Positions 34,499 through 37,446 of a stretch of 37,446 nucleotides of DNA are shown one piece after another (position 1 is the first letter of the stretch; each line of letters opens with the position of its first letter). The position numbers were made by a program, and so were the translations under genes. The stretch is from Deltaproteobacteria bacterium (GTDB lineage Bacteria > Desulfobacterota > Desulfobulbia > Desulfobulbales > Desulfocapsaceae). Where the stretch lies: contig JAPLJF010000027.1 in NCBI GenBank assembly GCA_026388715.1, positions 1-37,446 of the forward strand, given 5' to 3'. The notes below the pieces were generated by a model. That model had not been told where the DNA came from, made no database searches, and saw only the letters and a program-made list of their open reading frames with translations.

Positions 34499-36928
34499 AT
34501 GGCCACCCTCTCTGAACAGCTTGAAGCCATTTTTCAGGAAATCAAGACCAGCTTTGCCCAGCATCAACAGATTCAAGTCACACCCATTGCTGGCGACCCA
34601 CCTGAACAGTATCGCGTCACCTATCATCTGCGGGGATTCTGCAAAGAAGATGGAGGAGAGGTCCAAATATGCACTGACCATATCATCACCATCACCCTTC
34701 CTTTTGGATTCCCCCACTTCCCTCCAAACTGTACGCCTGAAAGCCCTGTCTTCCACCCTGACTTTGATCAGGTGGCCATCTGTATCGGGGAATTCTGGGA
34801 AAACACCCCTTCTCTTGCCGAGCTGATCATTCATATTGGCCGCATGCTGTGCGGCGAGATCTACTCAAGCAATAATGCCTTCAATGAAGAAGCTGCTACC
34901 TGGTACAAGGAAAACCACGACAAACTGCCTCTGGACACCGTCCGTCGATTTTCAGCGCCTGAAGAGCAGCCTCTGCCACCTCCCGAAGAAGAGCGCGCAA
35001 TCCCCACCCTCCCTTCTACACCGCTGAGCCTGGAAATTGTCGATGACACCCATTTTGCAAGCGATGAAATGGTAACCATAGATGACGGAGATTCCTCCGA
35101 ACAAGTGAGTACCTTTACTGAAATTACGACAGAAAAAACTTTTTCTCCTTCTCTGCACCACTCTTCCGCTACCCCCCAGCACCAGGAGCCAGGATCAAAC
35201 CTGAACCGCCCGGATCAACACCAACAGGATAAAGTCAGAAAAACACACCAGGAGGGGGAGGCATTTGAAAACAAGGGGCAGCCGGCAAAGGCCTTGGAAA
35301 GATATAAAACCGTAAAGAATTTAGCCCCGGATTTTCCGGAGATAGATAAAGATATCAGTCGCGCGCAATATTCTCTGGAAATGCTCGGCGACTGGGCAGC
35401 AGGAGATTCTCTCGAAGAAGGCACCAACGGCAAGAAGAAATCAGCAGCAAAAGCCAAAGAAAAAAAAACCGAACGTCCATCCCCAAAAAGCCCTTCTGTT
35501 CAACAAGAGAGAAAACAGACCTCTCGCTGGCCGGCCATCATCATTGGCAGTGGCTGTACAGCCGTTCTCCTCACCCTGATTAGTGGCTACCTCTTTTTCA
35601 ACATCCAATTGGAACATGCGCAAACAAAGTTTGAGGAATGCAAGCAGCTTCTGGACAAAGACCTATTCTCGGATGCCGACCAAAAATGCACCGATGCCAT
35701 GGAGTTGACCTTCAAAATTTTCTTTATCAAACAACAGGAGAAAAAGCTTCTCACCGCAATGATTAAAGAAGTCCAGAGTTCCGAAAAATTAAAAAAGGGA
35801 CTTGCATTCAGCGAAAAGACTACCAGTCAGCCGGAATGGCAGAAATTAATGATCCTTGCCGATACGTACCTGGAAGACGACAAATGGAAAGAGGCTATGG
35901 CAACTTACACGCGCACTCTCGAGCTTGCAACTGAGATACCAACAATCGATCGCGCCATCCTTGATCAGATCCGTAGCAACCTCGCGACCGCCCAATTTAA
36001 CATTTTTTTACAGGCGGGTGAGCAGGCATTGTCTGCATCAGAATGGGATTCCGCAAAAAAATACTTTAACAAGGCCTTGGATCTCGCCAAGCAACATCCT
36101 CGCATTCCACCAGAAGCCGTCTCCCGGATTAAATCACACCTTGGCCAGGTCGAATTTAACAAGTTAATGGCCGCAGGTGAGGAAAATTTTTCGAAAGGAG
36201 ATTGGCAGAATGCCCTTGTTGCTTTCGAACAAGCTCAAAAGATAGACCTGAACTTCTCTTTTTCTAATGCCGAAACAGTCGCCTCCCTCCAGGAGGTCAT
36301 AGTCAAAACCAAGGTATTCAACGCCCTGGAGCAGGGCCAGAAGGCATTTGCGGATGCGCAATGGGATCAAGCCATCAGTCAATACGAAACGGCCATTCAG
36401 CTCCTGGAAGCAAACAGTGAAATCCTCCGTCGCGACAACCCCCTGCAAAGCCAGCAAAAAATTTCACGACTGATGCTTCACGCCGCGATTATCAGAGACA
36501 AGCAAAGCGTTGCCAGCCACTTGAAAAACAAAGAATTTACCCCGGCACTCAACAAACTGCAGGCTATCATCAAGACGATAGAAATGAGTCCTTTCGCCAA
36601 AGAACAGGAGTTCCAGACAATTATCAAAGAGACAAGACTCTCTATCAATCAGGATCAAGGAGACATCCTCATCGCCGACCAGAGCTCCTATCTAACCAAC
36701 AACTACCAAAAGCTCTTCACCCAGAATAACCCAACCCTGACCGCTGAGAACTTATCGCAACCACGGGCAAACTTTCTTAAAAAAATAAACAACAACCTGC
36801 TTTTCAAACTCCAGTGTTTTGAACAGGGCCATGGCCGACCAGTACTCTTGCAGATAAATTATATCTATAATCCAGCCACCAAACAATGGCACTTTTTCGA
36901 CAATGACAAACCTGAAGGCGAACAGTAA
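34499..36928 (+). CDS. E2 (ubiquitin-conjugating)-like domain fused to membrane TPR protein
   Basis: This is an 809-residue protein of unusual architecture. Residues 1-145 match the E2/UBC fold: LPFGFPHFPPNC (67-78) resembles the YPxxPP turn, FHPDFDQVAICIG (85-97) resembles the HPN...ICL catalytic loop with Cys95, then ENTPSLAELIIHI replaces WSPALTL, and NAFNEEAATWYKENHDKL matches the C-terminal helices. The HPN Asn is replaced by Asp88. Residues 150-240 are acidic and disordered, 250-295 TPR-like, 310-340 basic, and 344-368 a single transmembrane helix. Residues 445-690 contain four to five TPR-like repeats with a W-A pattern (DDKWKEAMATY, ASEWDSAKKYF, KGDWQNALVAF, DAQWDQAISQY). The C-terminus has a separate domain (765-803). 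Topology suggests a cytosolic E2-like head and periplasmic repeats. No clear ribosome-binding site was seen. Confidence 0.82.
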   Translation: MATLSEQLEAIFQEIKTSFAQHQQIQVTPIAGDPPEQYRVTYHLRGFCKEDGGEVQICTDHIITITLPFGFPHFPPNCTPESPVFHPDFDQVAICIGEFWENTPSLAELIIHIGRMLCGEIYSSNNAFNEEAATWYKENHDKLPLDTVRRFSAPEEQPLPPPEEERAIPTLPSTPLSLEIVDDTHFASDEMVTIDDGDSSEQVSTFTEITTEKTFSPSLHHSSATPQHQEPGSNLNRPDQHQQDKVRKTHQEGEAFENKGQPAKALERYKTVKNLAPDFPEIDKDISRAQYSLEMLGDWAAGDSLEEGTNGKKKSAAKAKEKKTERPSPKSPSVQQERKQTSRWPAIIIGSGCTAVLLTLISGYLFFNIQLEHAQTKFEECKQLLDKDLFSDADQKCTDAMELTFKIFFIKQQEKKLLTAMIKEVQSSEKLKKGLAFSEKTTSQPEWQKLMILADTYLEDDKWKEAMATYTRTLELATEIPTIDRAILDQIRSNLATAQFNIFLQAGEQALSASEWDSAKKYFNKALDLAKQHPRIPPEAVSRIKSHLGQVEFNKLMAAGEENFSKGDWQNALVAFEQAQKIDLNFSFSNAETVASLQEVIVKTKVFNALEQGQKAFADAQWDQAISQYETAIQLLEANSEILRRDNPLQSQQKISRLMLHAAIIRDKQSVASHLKNKEFTPALNKLQAIIKTIEMSPFAKEQEFQTIIKETRLSINQDQGDILIADQSSYLTNNYQKLFTQNNPTLTAENLSQPRANFLKKINNNLLFKLQCFEQGHGRPVLLQINYIYNPATKQWHFFDNDKPEGEQ

Positions 36929-36965
36929 GCAAAAACCGCCGGCCAGAACGTACTATCCTCAATTT

Positions 36966-36993
36966 ATTTGACCCGGAAAAATCCGGGTCAAAT
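36966..36993 (+). terminator. Hairpin after the E2-like gene (possible terminator)
   Basis: atttgacccgg (36966-36976) pairs with ccgggtcaaat (36983-36993) over 11 bases with a six-base loop, 38 bases after the stop codon. No T-tract follows, so it is a weak or rho-assisted terminator candidate. Confidence 0.6.
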
Positions 36994-37012
36994 ATCAGAG
37001 CAGATATCATAG

Positions 37013-37171
37013 CTGACCGACAATTTTCAGGCCCTTTTCAACGAGAACGACCCTTCTCTGCTCCAGTACTTCGAGCAAGGATCTGACAAACCAACACTCC
37101 TGAAGGCCAATTTTCTCTACGATCCGGCAAGTAACCAGTGGGGAATATACTCCAATAAAAACAGTAAATAG
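37013..37171 (+). pseudogene. C-terminal remnant of a paralog of the E2-like/TPR protein
   Basis: This frame has no start codon and opens after a stop at 37010-37012. It translates to LTDNFQALFNENDPSLLQYF, then EQGSDKPTLLKANFLYDPAS and NQWGIYSNKNSK. That parallels the last 40 residues of the preceding protein (CFEQGHGRPVLLQINYIYNP, then ATKQWHFFDND). The remainder of the paralog is gone. Its TAG stop ends at 37171, directly adjacent to the IS1595 copy at 37172. Confidence 0.85.
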
Positions 37172-37446
37172 TTTTTTATGGCTCTGCCCTATTTTCAGTT
37201 GAGTGATTATCTTCTTAACAAGACCAAGAAACCAAGCAAATAAAGGAGGTTTCGTTATGAAGATGCCAGAACTCTCTCTTATAGAATGGCAGCGTCGATT
37301 TGGTAACGAAGAATCTTGTGCCGAGGCTTTAACCCGAGTGAGATGGCCAGATGGATTCATATGTCCAGTCTGTGCGGGAAAAGCTTACAGCTACATAACT
37401 TCTCGCCAGATTTACCAATGTAGTCATTGCCAGCACCAGACAAGTG
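37172..37446 (+). mobile_element. IS1595-family insertion sequence, 5' end (copy 2)
   Basis: This copy points rightward out of the window, mirror to copy 1 at 1-141. It includes the shared leader, AAAGGAGG and the transposase start. Bases ttttttat precede ggctctgccc in both copies, so the true terminus is either at 37172 or at about 37180. If the terminus is the latter, both copies would have inserted next to the same 8-bp A/T sequence. Confidence 0.85.
37257..37446 (+). CDS. IS1595-family transposase, N-terminal part (runs off window)
   Basis: The visible 63 residues begin MKMPELSLIEWQRRFGNEES and contain the N-terminal zinc ribbon of IS1595 transposases, with CPVC and CSHC pairs (C37/C40 and C55/C58), preceded by RVRWPDGFICP. 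The DDE catalytic domain lies beyond the window. AAAGGAGG precedes the ATG at 37257. Confidence 0.85.
   Translation, partial: MKMPELSLIEWQRRFGNEESCAEALTRVRWPDGFICPVCAGKAYSYITSRQIYQCSHCQHQTS

Overview
The window reads as a dense bacterial chromosome segment, probably from a sulfate-reducing or related anaerobic Desulfobacterota bacterium close to Desulfobulbales. That lineage is an inference from gene content: futalosine-pathway menaquinone genes, a fused SecDF, a MobB-MobA fusion, a stand-alone MoaE-like protein, an AmrS-type radical SAM enzyme, LarB, and a 6S RNA gene beside zapA. No rRNA, tRNA, CRISPR array or prophage was seen.

Layout. Positions 1-141 and 37172-37312 are near-identical inverted copies (139 of 141 bases) of the start of an IS1595-type insertion sequence, and each transposase gene runs off the window. 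Positions 294-5831 hold a PerR-like Fur regulator facing a leftward housekeeping block: tyrS, rny, 6S RNA, zapA, a ZapB-like coiled coil and a Nudix hydrolase. Positions 5907-11628 run rightward: a lytic transglycosylase, a MoaE-like protein, a remnant of a response-regulator receiver domain, yihY, a tandemly duplicated unit (small lipoprotein plus DUF1456/yehS, with the first yehS copy decayed), and an RluA-type pseudouridine synthase.

Positions 11650-15400 are a scarred leftward region: amrS, bpt, a gdhA pseudogene with many lesions (including a 180-bp MITE whose removal with one TTA target copy restores the N-terminal reading frame), and a decayed IS3-family element. Positions 15588-18789 form a nitrogen module: a sigma-54-type promoter, PII protein, ammonium transporter, and a putative outer-membrane barrel. 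Positions 18858-21638 are a leftward mqnB-mqnD-mobBA cluster joining menaquinone and molybdenum-cofactor synthesis. Next come queA, an FmdB-type zinc ribbon, the thioredoxin pair trxA-trxB, and bamD.

Positions 25865-29189 run leftward: a membrane acyltransferase, a NIL-domain ferredoxin, and an overlapping kinase/phosphotransferase pair. Positions 29413-36928 run rightward: larB, fused secDF, a YkgJ-type protein, a HAD phosphatase, and a large protein with an N-terminal E2 (ubiquitin-conjugating)-like domain, a transmembrane segment and TPR-like repeats. A truncated copy of that last protein's C-terminus follows, ending exactly where the second IS1595 copy begins.

The best candidate for something undescribed is the membrane-anchored E2-like/TPR protein at 34499-36928. 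No E1-like, ubiquitin-like or JAB-protease partner is visible here. A terminal gene duplication and an insertion sequence abut it, and the window ends there, so partners may lie outside.
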